Both the position numbers and the translations under genes were made by a program. A model generated the notes under the pieces. That model saw only the letters and a list, made by a program, of their open reading frames with translations, was not told where the DNA came from and made no database searches. A stretch of DNA of 64,000 bases from Mortierella sp. BCC40632 (Eukaryota > Mortierellomycota > Mortierellomycetes > Mortierellales > Mortierellaceae). Shown here one piece after another: positions 1 to 9,999 of the stretch (its first letter is position 1; each line of letters begins with the position of its first letter). The stretch spans positions 2,300,001 to 2,364,000 of the forward strand of contig WAEK01000006.1 of assembly GCA_011634665.1 (NCBI GenBank). Reading direction: 5' to 3'.

Positions 1-257
1 CGGTACTTGCTGAGGCATATCGCCTTTTTTTTTTTTTTTTTGCGCGGAGAGAAAAGAGGGAGCAAGGCTTTTTTTGGGACACGCACAGACACCTCACGGC
101 CACACACAAACCCATCCATACACACAGTTATGCGGACAAGCGCCTACATGGGCCTGTACATACTTTTTGTTGTCTCCTTCCCTTTTGCATGCGGAATGCA
201 GACAATGGGAGGAGGGCAGGGATCCCTCTTTCCTCCTCCTCCCCCCTCCTCCCTTCA

Positions 258-289
<32 letters not shown>

Positions 290-399
290 CCTCCTCGCCC
301 TTCTCTCTCTCTCTCTCTTCAAGTTCAAAAGCACTGGTTCCACATATGACTTTCTCTCAACCCAGTGTTGTGTAGATGTTTGTGTGAATGTGTGAATGG

Positions 400-450
<51 letters not shown>

Positions 451-1165
451 AATGTGCGCATGATGCGCAGAGGCGAGAAGGTTGCGTTTTGTCCATCTTG
501 GCCATTTCCGTTTCCTCTCACTTCCCCCTCTCACTCTCCGGAGAATCGGGAGTTCAAGATCGAGGACGTCAGACAACAGGGTAAAAAAGCATATGTGTTT
601 ATGTGTATGTGCGGAGGTCCAAAAGAAAGAGAGAAAAAATGAAAAGCGGTGGTGGAGGATGGTAATGGTGAATTTGAAAAAAAAAAAAAAAAAGGAAGAA
701 ACTCTTGCCGAACGTGGGCTGGCTGACCAAGCCCGATTATGCGTTCTCTCTCTCTCTCTTTCTCTTTCTCTCTCTCTCTTCATTCTCTCTCCGGGGAATC
801 AGCCCAGACCAAGGGACCGGCTCAAAACCAGTCGACGGTCCAAAAAAAAAAAAAAAAAAAAAATCGTCGTCGTCGTCGTCGTCGTCGTCGGCAAAGACGG
901 ACAGGGCGGACAAGGAGGTAGGGACAACCGCCCAACAAACGGATCGCTTTTTCTTTCTTTATCCAAAAAGGAGAACTTTTTTTTTTTTTTTTTTTTTTTT
1001 CTCTCTTCTTTCCCAAGAAACCAGTCCATTATGGAGTGTACAATTGCAACACTTTACAATCCAGTGCACGCGATGTGGTGCGTTGTGAATGTATGTATGT
1101 ATGTGGATGTGGATGTACGAGTATGTGGATAGGTAAAAAAAAAGATAGACAGTGGTGCAACTTAC
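1..1165. other. Low-complexity spacer or intron DNA
   Basis: No protein could be recognised here. The stretch holds poly-T runs (about 258-289 and 977-1000), a GT dinucleotide tract (about 400-448), a CGT triplet tract (about 863-890) and CT tracts (about 743-790). Reading frames across it are translations of these repeats. It may contain introns and later exons of the minus-strand gene whose first exon ends at 1166, but no convincing downstream exon was found. Confidence 0.5.
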
Positions 1166-1502
1166 CGATCTGGTGCCTGTACATGAATCCGAGCGCACCA
1201 CCCTTTCCACTCCGGCTTTCAACTATCCGACGTTGGCTCCGTTTGGCATGTTCGTGCAAGGTTTTAGGAGACTTGGTCTTGGTCAGTGGATAAGAGCGCA
1301 AGGTCGAGGCCGTCTTGGTGTTAGTCTTTCTCAAGTCGGACGACGATGATGAATAAGGTGGTTGTGGTGACTGTGGTGGTGCTGTTGCAGAAGCGGTCGC
1401 AGGAGAAGCAGAGTCCTTGTCTTTGTGCAGGTACGTGATCGTGGAGATGGGCGATGCGACGGACACGATGGGCTGTCTCGTTTCGGAGAGGACCCTGGCC
1501 AT
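1166..1502 (-). CDS. Probable first exon of an unrecognised gene
   Basis: An ATG at 1502 lies in a good context (CACCATGGCC) and opens 112 codons. They end at a clean GTAAGT donor just after 1166, in phase 1. The peptide starts MARVLSETRQP, has an S/P/T-rich middle (about residues 31-60), a basic segment (about 60-100) and ends FMYRHQIG. No known domain is visible. The rest of the gene would lie toward position 1 or beyond the window, and the low-complexity DNA hides any acceptor. A basic S/T-rich N-terminus could be a mitochondrial presequence, but that is a guess. What is seen is the start context, open frame and donor; everything else is inference. Confidence 0.35.
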
Positions 1503-1662
1503 GGTGAGTGCAGACGCGAGCAAGGATATATGGTATCGAGTGATCGAAAGGTGTGGGGTGGGAGGAGGTGCGAGTGCAGGAGATGATGCGAGTGAGCGGC
1601 GGGTTGTGTGTGTGTTTATTTGTCAATGCAGGCGAAGAGGAGGTGAGGCGAGGTGAGGTGCA

Positions 1663-1694
<32 letters not shown>

Positions 1695-2257
1695 ATTGGT
1701 GTGGACAAAAAGAAAAGAGGAGTGAAGAGAAAAGAAAAGAGAAAAGAGAAAGAGAAAAGAGAGAAGAGAGAGAGAGAAAAAAAAAAAAAAAAACGAGCGA
1801 GCGAGCGAGCGAGATAGAGAGTGAGTAAGTAAGCGGAACCAACCTCCTCTGCGTGTTGCGACACAGAACCCGGAAATGGGACATCGCTTTCGTTTCTCCT
1901 CCTTTCTGTCTCTGTCTCTGTCTCTTTCTCTCCCTCTCTCTCACACTCTCGCATGCTCGCTCATACACTCCCCACTCTTGCCACTTGTTTACTCTCTTTG
2001 CTCCTCTCTTTCTTCCGTCCCTTTGCTCTCTTCATTCGTGTTACTTCTGCAGGAGGACGACGACCAGGAGACGAGGAGTCAAAGGAGGAAGAGGAGAAAG
2101 GCCAGGACAGGATCCGTCGATGAGGTCAGTTTATCGTAGTTTCTTGCTCAGAACAGACACAGGGCGCCGGAACAGGATCAGGATAGCCAATGCCGTTGTG
2201 ACTTGCTTTTCGAGAGTCTGAACTCGTGCGGTCCACGATGTCTTTTGGCTGTCAAAA

Positions 2258-2297
<40 letters not shown>

Positions 2298-2767
2298 CAA
2301 CCTCAATCTGCTCGAAAAAAGTGTCCGTGCCAAAAAGGAGTCTCATATACCTCATTGCAACAACAGAGTGGATACCCTCCATCCCCACGAGAGTTTGGAT
2401 GACAGACACAGTTACTGCCTTTACCTTTCTGCTGCTACTGCCTCCACCTAAAGAGCGTGGACTATACAGCTGAAAAAAGACCCCCCCTCCTCTTTCTTTG
2501 TCGTTCACTCTGTACTGGTCACCGATTATGCATGGCCATCCTCGACCCCTTCCCCTTTCTCCCCTCCCGGCGGGTATCTCCAGGCACGGTCAGTGTATTT
2601 TTTTTTCTTTTCTTTCTTCTTCCTCCTCCTCCTCGCAATTCTACCTCCGTGAGCCCTGCAATGACAATACTAGAACGGTCCGAATGTGTCCACTCTCCGG
2701 GTTTATTGGTTGCACGCGGGGTCCAAGGATGAGAAAAGGAAAAAAACAAAAATCGATAGATCCCTTC
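1503..2767. other. Intergenic low-complexity stretch
   Basis: The stretch has GA/CT tracts (about 1663-1690, 1748-1785, 2260-2296), a GCGA tetranucleotide tract (about 1793-1812) and a poly-A run (about 1777-1793). No recognisable gene is present. A 72-nt open segment on the plus strand at 2053-2124 is flanked by a CTGCAG-type acceptor and a GTCAGT donor; it is treated under findings. Confidence 0.5.
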
Positions 2768-4422
2768 TCATGTTTCTATGGCCCAGACGCGTCGAATTGC
2801 TCCTCTATCATCAAAGATGGGCTCGTACTCTGCACCGGTAATCAGTTCGACCAAGATCCAGACGTTGGTCGCAAACATGAATCCCGAGGCTAGGAACAAT
2901 CGCCAAAAGGTATTCATGCCTAGGAACTCGAGGTTGTAGGCTTGTGAGAGCCATAGTCCTTGAGAAGCCACCCATCCAAGAAGCATGTTCTTTCCTTGCG
3001 ACCAAAGACTCATACGTGGGTTGTTGGCAAGTGTCGGGATCAACAGTGGTAGGAAGACAATGTACCACATAAAATACTAAAGAAAAGCAGTAGTAGAAAA
3101 CACGTTCGTTAGTTTATAAGGTCGTCAGCACAAATGCAGGCCCGTAGAAGAGGAGCGACAATACCCTTTTTCACTGCCCCCCATCTCCCTCCGTTCCTTT
3201 TTTTTTTCTTTCTTTCTTTCTTTCTTTCTTTACCTGAGCAGTGCACACCTTGTTCCAAGCAACAAAGGCAAAGGTTTGAAGAAATGCGCTGAGAAAGATG
3301 TCTTTGCCGAAGCAGCATCCAATGGCCAGCACCAATGCCAACTGCGGCACAAATGTCAACACCCCGACCAAGGTGCCTGAAGGCGAGGTGAAGGTCAAGT
3401 AAATGTTGTAGAACCAGAATGAAAAGTTGTGGCGATGGTCCTTGCGTGTGACATGGTACAGATAAGTCTCGAACAAGAACTCGTAGCCGTATCTAAATCG
3501 TAGGAAGAAGTTGAGAGAACACGTCAACGCGTGACAACGGTTAATTATTCGCATACACACACACACACACACACAAAGGATTGGCGTCCAGACAGTAGAG
3601 TATCGTTCCCACTTACAAATAGTACATCAGTCCTGTGATCGCAAGGAACCATCCACCACTCATCAGTCCAAACTGGATACGACGCCAGGTAATGAATTGG
3701 ATCAAGTCCTTGACGACCCGCACAAGGAAAGGATCCTTCTTCTTTTGAGCCTCTCTGTCACTACCACTGCTCCTGCTCTCCTGACCTTTGCTCTCCCGAT
3801 TCGATCCATGCTGGCCAATTGAGTCCTGTGAAGCAAAGAACGAGTCATTGTCCAAAAGCACCAAAAGTGCTATCGAATAAATGATGGGATACGTTTTGAA
3901 ATGAACACTGAGACCAAAGAGAAATGCAGCCCAAAAGAGTCGTTTCCGGATCACAAGATAGAACGACCCCAGAACCATGGCTCCAATGACACTCTCAGCA
4001 TTGCCTCGAGTCGAAATGTTGGCGACCATGGGGTTGAGAAGCCAGATGGCCGTGTATTGAACCGCACGCGATTCAGACATGCCTCGGAGTCGAAGGATCC
4101 GTTGAATCAACACACCAATCAAAAGGTTGGCTCCCGTAAAGATCCATTTGCCAAACGACTCGTGAAGGTAAATGTTGGGCACGAGCATATGTGCCAGTAA
4201 TGGAGTGTATCGATAGGTGGCGCGTGTATAAGGGGAGAGTCCTTGTGTGAGGTACCGAGATGCATCCGTAAAGACGACATAGTCAATGTCGGTATACTTG
4301 ACAACAAGGTGTGTGTCCTGCCAATGACCATAGATGAGAAGGATGCCATGGAGGGTGATGCTGGCCAGCATCAGCTGTCGAAACGAGACCTGGAACGATC
4401 GCGTCCGTGGCATCGCAGGCAA
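2768..4422 (-). CDS. GPI14: GPI mannosyltransferase 1 (PIG-M/Gpi14 family)
   Basis: This ER membrane enzyme adds the first mannose, from dolichol-phosphate-mannose, to the glucosaminyl-inositol lipid during GPI-anchor synthesis. There are three exons on the minus strand: 4422-3617, 3492-3234 and 3076-2768. The GTAAGT and GTAAAG donors join in frame to give 457 aa, against about 400-425 in yeast and human. The lumenal DXD-type motif characteristic of the family is visible as TDIDYVVFTDA (D45 and D47), followed by RYTPLLAHML and multiple hydrophobic helices. A charged low-complexity insert (around residues 220-245, rich in S/Q/K) accounts for most of the extra length. The protein ends in a C-terminal multi-span region with YEPIFDDRG near the end. 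The ATG at 4422 is the only start compatible with the N-terminal TM helix. Its partner subunit PIG-X/Pbn1 is not in the window. Confidence 0.93.
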
Positions 4423-5162
4423 AGGGGATGGGAGGAGATGGGTTTCTGTAATCGTTGAGGAAGGAAGAATGTAACAAAAAGTATGTAGTGCTGGTGACCG
4501 AGCATGTGGTTCCGTTTAAAAAGGGTCCACCCCGCTTTATTTTGAAAACGACAGAACAAAGTACATATTTCTTTGCATGTGGGTCCCCCACAGGAGTTGT
4601 ATCTCCTCCATGCTTCTTCGTGTAGGTGGATGTCTGTGGACCCAATTCACGCGTTCGTAGAGAAGTTCTTGTGGTGCTACGGAGGTTTTTTTTTGGAAAG
4701 TTATTGAATGAGATCCATCTTGTCTGGCTGGTGTAGCCAAGAGCTGGAGCTTAGAGAAAAAGCGGTGGCCAATGGTCGAGTCCTCGCTGAGATAGAATCA
4801 CTGGATAAAGAGACCTTTGCAGGAATAACAGCTGGAATTGGTGGTAAAATAAGCAAACAGCAAGCATTTTCATGCGGAAGAAAAATACTGGGGCTTACCA
4901 ACTCGGTGGGAGGCCTCTCGTATGTTGATTACATTATGGGGCATATTGACGAGGGTTGCGGGGGTCAAGTAGTGCTCCACAAGAGTAAACTTTTGAAAAT
5001 TCAGGCAGCCCTGACGTAAAAATAAGCAATTATACAAGACAGAAACATGGCCCCAAAGGCTCGCGGACCACAGCGGAGTTGACAAATCTTTTCCATAAAG
5101 TTGAGTAAAAAAATTACTCAAGAGTATTGCTATAGCACTATAGCAACTACGGTGAACCTCCT
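4423..5162. other. Spacer with one unsupported open frame
   Basis: A 103-codon plus-strand frame at 4708-5019 has no recognisable domain and no convincing splice sites. It may be a fragment of an old gene. Nothing else could be assigned. Confidence 0.4.
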
Positions 5163-5775
5163 AAAGAAACCTAGTTTCTATCAGCATCTGTATACTGCCC
5201 TTTATGTTGCACGCTTCCCACACCTGGTAAGATCGCTAACTTACGTTTGGAGATTATGAAGGATACTATAGTACTCGGCAGTGAAGGATCCAAGGGGGGC
5301 AGGAGAGACAAAATACAGGCTACAAACAGTATAAATGATATAGACAGGTCCACATAGTTCATGCATCTTGAGCTCGTAAGTAAACTTGAATACTGGATCA
5401 TTCACAGAGGATGACAATCCAGGAGCTTTGTTCATCGCCTCTTCTCGCAGCACTCGTCCATATGCATTCCCGAGTAAAGCCGTTTCAAAACCAATGGTAC
5501 AAACTGTTCTTTCCTCAGTAGTGAGGAATTCAAAAGAACAAATAGGATCTATCCAGTCCGATTTTTAGGTTCGGGCGAGTATGGATGAGTCTTCTAGGAG
5601 GGCGTCTTGCGCTTCGTCTCGTCAGTGAGATAGGTACCTTAGGGCGCAACAGGTGGTCCAAACGGTTAGGATGTTTATAAAGAAAAAGCCGTGGTCTCTC
5701 CGAGACCCGTTCTTTATTTTTATGGGGGGGGGGACGGGACCTGAAGGGCCATCCCCTATCTGCTACACCACACTG
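5163..5775. repeat. Left arm of a diverged inverted repeat
   Basis: Read in reverse complement, this segment matches 7630-8285 over most of its length. Shared landmarks include the 'agtatgga[t/c]gagt..gctaggagggcg' stretch, a 'ccgtggtctc' block followed by a G-rich run, a 'ccatcccct' block, and coding-like remnants reading KFTYELKMHELCG here and KFSYELKMHGLCG in the other arm. Both copies carry stops and length changes, so they look like old relics of one repeated gene or transposon. The family itself is not identified. Boundaries were judged by eye and are good to a few tens of bases. Confidence 0.65.
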
Positions 5776-7629
5776 CAGATGATGAGGGTAAGGTCCATGC
5801 CTGCGTCAGGAACTGCTTTGTCAGCACCATTCACCCCTGCTAGTCGGACAGGAATAGAGACCAACTCAAATCAGTGGTAATTTTCATGGAGAGCGACAAT
5901 CACAACAGCCGCGTCAGAACTCAAGATATGATTCATTCCAATGATCAACAACCCACGTCCTCACTCTTGAGAAATGGTCGATCGGTGGCTATCCCTGCGG
6001 AGGATATGAACAACCGACAGCTCGTGGCAGCTTTCCCAATGATGCCTCTGGATCAGCCCTTTGTTGAGATTACGCCTCTTTCATTCATTCCCGGAGGGAT
6101 TCCAACCCGATATCCTAGCAAGCTATCATTAAATTTTGTCAATGAAACACATATCTTGCATGAAACGGCGATATCGAGCGGAATGGCTGGATTCGCGCAT
6201 GTGTTATTGATGGAGATCTAAACAGTGGCTCGGTCCCATAGAGCGGCTCTAGGAGGAAATGCGATTGTTGGTTTGAGAGCGGGCGAGAGTTTATTCTAAG
6301 AGCATGTTAAAAACCAAAGCTAAGCCTTGATCTCGATCAGTGGCGATGTAGTAGCCTGTACTCTGAACGACGTTGATGATGGCAAGGCTGGTCTGGTGAC
6401 TTTTAGGAGTAGCAGCGATGACTGTCCCTCATTGATCCAGCCAGACTCAGAGCTTGACACAGACGATGACAATAGCAATGACAATAACGATGACCAAGAA
6501 GATGGCAGTAAGAGTTGCAAGAGTGACATGTGAAAGGCTCCTCTATGACAGAACTTACCGGTGCTGGGAGCACAGGAAGAAGAACCACCGAATTCGAGGA
6601 CATTACCAACATTCAAGAACAATGTCAGATTTATAGCCTTGATGGCTATTCATCTATGGCGACTACTGGAGTCATGTCTACACCATCCGTAATGGTGTTG
6701 ACTCCGGAACCAGTCCTGACGACAGCTCCTTTCAAAGGATAGTGTTTGACCAAGATAAACGAACATTAATAAGCACCAATCTACTACTAATGAAAGAAAA
6801 AGAAGAGGAAAAAAGAAAAAAGAGAAAGGAAGAGGAAAAAAGAAAAAAAGAGAAAAGAAGAAAGGCTGCTTTCTGGCATCCACCACTTGCACTTTCTGCA
6901 CACAGCTAGCCTTGGGGAGTTTTAAATATTTTCTCATTCCCTTGTTATTCTCTACAATCTGAATGCGGATTAAATTATTAGCCTTCTTTGCTCAAGTGGA
7001 GTGTTGTTAACTCAGGGATGAAATCACTACTTACCGTAATTTTTTGCCCTTGCTGCCTCCTCGCAAGCAATTGGCCATGGCTCTGATCCATCTCTTTGTA
7101 GTTGCCAGGCAATTAGGCAGAGATCAAAGTTTCTAAAGTCTCGAGTAGGCAGCAACGACAAATACTCAGTACAATCAACCGCTGTCAGCTAAGAGTATGC
7201 CTGCATTGAATGTACTGGAGAGTAGGAGATCGCAAATCCTCGCCCAAACGTAATGAACCCCAGCTCATCTGTGTATTCGAATGAATAGACACGGCCCTAC
7301 ACGGACCCTGACCAACTCGGAGAAGGGAGTGACTTACTCTCCACCTCGTCCACCTGGGGTTCTATCACTTCTTGTATCAGCCACTCGCGTTGCAACGCCA
7401 ATCGAAGGGGAAGAGCGAGACAACTCACCTTGGAAGTCAGGTTCATACTTCCAGAGCTACATCAGCTCCCAACATGCCCGATCCTGGAGTAACTTCAAGG
7501 CCACCTAGAAAAAGAGCCGGTTCACGGTCAAGAGACTGATGCAAAATAGTGAATAAACACAAGGAGAAATGGCTCGCACCGCTTGACAGGCACAGTTGTT
7601 AGGCTCATTGGGGGAGGGGATGACCGAGG
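5776..7629. other. Spacer between the inverted repeat arms
   Basis: No gene could be supported. A plus-strand 115-codon frame (5874-6221) and a 75-codon frame (7281-7508) have no recognisable domains. A minus-strand frame near 6450-6530 encodes a short hydrophobic helix ending at a stop, but it joins to nothing plausible. A GAAAAA-type purine tract lies at about 6790-6865. If the arms belong to one element, this is its interior. Confidence 0.4.
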
Positions 7630-8285
7630 GTACGATGTAGCAAGTAGGGGATGGTGCAAAAAGCCCCATCTCCCCCTCCCCATAAAATAAAGCACCTGGT
7701 CTCCAGGAGACCACGGTTTTTTTCCCGGTAGATCGGTAGATCTCCCGACTGTTTGGACGCCTGTCGCACCCTCAAATACTAGTCTCACAGACGAGAGGCT
7801 ACGCAAGCCGCCCTCCTAGCAAACTCGTCCATACTGGCCCTGAATAGATCCTATTTACTCTTTTGGATTCCTCACTACCAAGGAAGGACCATTTAATGCT
7901 TTTAGTTTTGAAACGACTTCACTCAGGAATGCATATGGACGAGTGCTGCGAGAAGAAACAACGAATAAAAGCTCCTGGATCGCCCTCCCTACGGCCGATC
8001 CAGTACTCAAAGTTTTCTTACGAGCTCAAGATGCATGGACTATGTGGACTTATCCCAGATATGAACCCATCAGCTTCGCTTATTCCCCGTTCTAAGTATA
8101 GATCTAAATCTTTTCTATCATTGATAACCCGTACTTCACGCCTTCTGCCTTCATCAGACCCCTCGCTGTGCGTGCTGTAGAACCCCATTATAGTGCTCAA
8201 ACATAAGTTAGTGGTCTTACCTGAAGTAGGAAATGTGTATCTAGTGGCGCGATAAACAGATGCTGATAGAGATGAAGTCTTAGGA
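7630..8285. repeat. Right arm of the diverged inverted repeat
   Basis: This is the inverted partner of 5163-5775. The plus strand reads like the relic of a coding region (DSSLPRKDHLMLLVLKRL, then MHMDECCEKK, then KFSYELKMHGLCG). The other arm preserves the same order with frameshifts and stops. The similarity continues past the coding-like part into 'acagatgctgatag', so the repeat is larger than the peptide remnant. The difference between arms points to an old duplication. Confidence 0.65.
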
Positions 8286-8499
8286 TTTTCACCGCAGGGG
8301 ACAAGTCGACCAACATTAGTCTCGGTGACTCCATAAGAGAAAGAGAAAGAAACAAAACAAGACAAGAAAGACTCGAAAATGAACAATATCCAGCTACAGG
8401 ATCACACCCGCAGAGCGAACTGCAGGGCGGACCAGCTCCAGGTGGTGATTATTCAACTAACAGATCAAAAAAAAAAAAAAACAAGTTTTCACTTAAGAT

Positions 8500-8665
8500 G
8501 AAGAGAGGTACCTTCTTAGTACCCTTGAAAAAGAGCTCAAAAGACCAGAAGATCTTCCAACCGTATTTACTACGCTACACTGAAGGGCTTTGGGATAGAG
8601 GACTCGAGTTCTTGGATCACAAGGAAGAGATATTCGTTGGGAAGCTATTGTTGTCGAAGGCTTTC
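8500..8665 (-). pseudogene. F-box gene relic (N-terminal part)
   Basis: In reverse complement this piece matches the start of the intact F-box gene at 13197-13330. The blocks 'ttcccaacgaat', 'cttgtgatc', 'ctc[a]agtcc' and 'tctttttcaagg' line up in order. The peptide corresponds to the F-box core (LPNE.., SLLTVNRFFFKEA) but is interrupted by stops and frame changes. Nothing downstream of the F-box survives nearby, so it is a truncated dead copy of the same family. Confidence 0.6.
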
Positions 8666-8687
8666 TATTGAGAGGAGAACCTAATTA

Positions 8688-8880
8688 TTTATTTTTTCCG
8701 AGAAGGAGAAGCTCGGGCGTGAAAGGAGGTGAATTGCCCTTGAACAAACCTCGACTTCCGACAGCACGAGTAATCTCATTTCCCATCATCTGATGAAACT
8801 TGTAGTGGTTGGAACCGATGAAGAAGAAACAGTTGGTCATTCCTTCTTTTTGATAAGTACCGCTTTTTATTACCAGTTAC
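8688..8880 (-). pseudogene. Small 3' gene remnant, family unknown
   Basis: Reading on the minus strand from about 8876 gives roughly 63 codons ending in a TAA near 8690. The peptide includes EGMTNCFFFIGSNHYKF, EITRAVGSRGLFKG and SPPFTPELLLLG. Its composition and wobble use look like real coding DNA and unlike the low-complexity surroundings. The upstream frame is closed by a stop, so it is probably the last-exon remnant of a lost gene. I do not recognise the family. Confidence 0.3.
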
Positions 8881-9351
8881 TCTTGAGACCAGATGGGTTG
8901 TGATCGTCGGTGAACCGGAAATTAGCTGGTGGAGATACTACGTCTATTGTGCCTACTACGCCTATAACCAATTTTGCTCAATTTTGACCGCACCAGTTAA
9001 CTAAGTCAGCCATTGTCTCGATTTTTAGGACCAACGGTAAGTCAGTTAAAATCCATTTGGTTTAACCCTAGTGAAACCGCACTTCGCTTCAAATCCTAAG
9101 TTAGGATTAACTATGAGGTAAGAGGGGTTACTATTATGAGGCGATGACAAGAGAACATCCGGAGAAGGCCCAGTGATCTGGTTTCTTTCCTCTCCTCTTG
9201 GGCTAACCCATTCAGCTAACCCGATTAACAAAACGGAGGGGTTTGAAAAGGACCAGGGGAGGATTTGTTAAAGGCTAGGGGTCTTATCTCTCCTTTTTGC
9301 AAGGATATTCTAAGAGTCATTGTTTTATGGAATGTTACGTTTAATCTGTAA
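8881..9351. other. Intergenic spacer, nothing recognised
   Basis: Unique-looking sequence downstream of the LRR gene. No open frame with recognisable content, no tRNA and no strong repeat was seen. Confidence 0.5.
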
Positions 9352-9999
9352 TTATATGCTACTAATGGCCACAGTCGAGTTGATCTTGAGTGCCTCAGCC
9401 AGCGCCTTGGATCTATCAGATCCGATCCTGTTGCTCCTCAAGTCCAGAGTGATCAAAGTCGAGTTGGTCTTGAGTGCCTCAGCCAGCGCCTTGGCTCCAC
9501 CAGATCCGATCGAGTTGTCGAACAAGTTCAATGTGGTCAGAGTCGAGTTAGTCTTGAGTGCCTCAGCCAGCACCTTGGCTCCATCAGATCCGATCCTGTT
9601 GCTCCTCAAGTCCAAAGTGATCAAAGTCGAGTTGGTCTTGAGTGCCTCAGCCAGCGCCTTGGCTCCTTCGTCTCCAATCGAGTTGTCGTACAAGTCTAAA
9701 GTGGTCAAAGTCGAGTTGGTCTTCAGTGCCTCAGCCAGCGCCTTGGCTCCATCAGATTCGATATCGTTGCTCCTCAAGTCCAAAGTGGACAAAGTTGAGT
9801 TAATCTTTAGTGTCCCAGCCAGCGCCTTGGCTCCATCAGATCCGATTGAACTGTAGCCCAAGTCCAAAGTGATCAAAGTCGAGTTGGTTTTGAGTGCCTC
9901 AGCTAGCGCCTTGGCTCCGTCGTCTCCGATCGAGTTGCCGTACAAGTTCAAAGTGGTCAAAGTCGCGCTTGTCTTGAGAATCTCGGCTAGTCTCACAAA
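9352..9999 (-). repeat. 84-bp tandem repeats encoding 28-residue LRRs
   Basis: Seven full 84-bp units and one partial unit lie in phase, each encoding a segment of the form AKALAEALKTNSTLTTLDL plus N.IG..G. Two kinds of unit alternate (L[Y/F]DNSIG and LRSNRIG) in the last four full repeats, giving a 168-bp higher-order period. High identity between units suggests recent expansion or homogenisation. The eighth unit breaks off after the conserved N-S-T and reads VAISSI before a stop. Confidence 0.85.

Noticed and set aside
4708..5019. 103-codon plus-strand frame
   Set aside because: No domain, no splice support, and it sits among decayed repeats.
6320..6750. Possible small secreted or single-TM gene on the minus strand
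   Set aside because: A CACCG|GTAAGT donor is followed too closely by the hydrophobic segment for a normal intron, and upstream frames contain stops.
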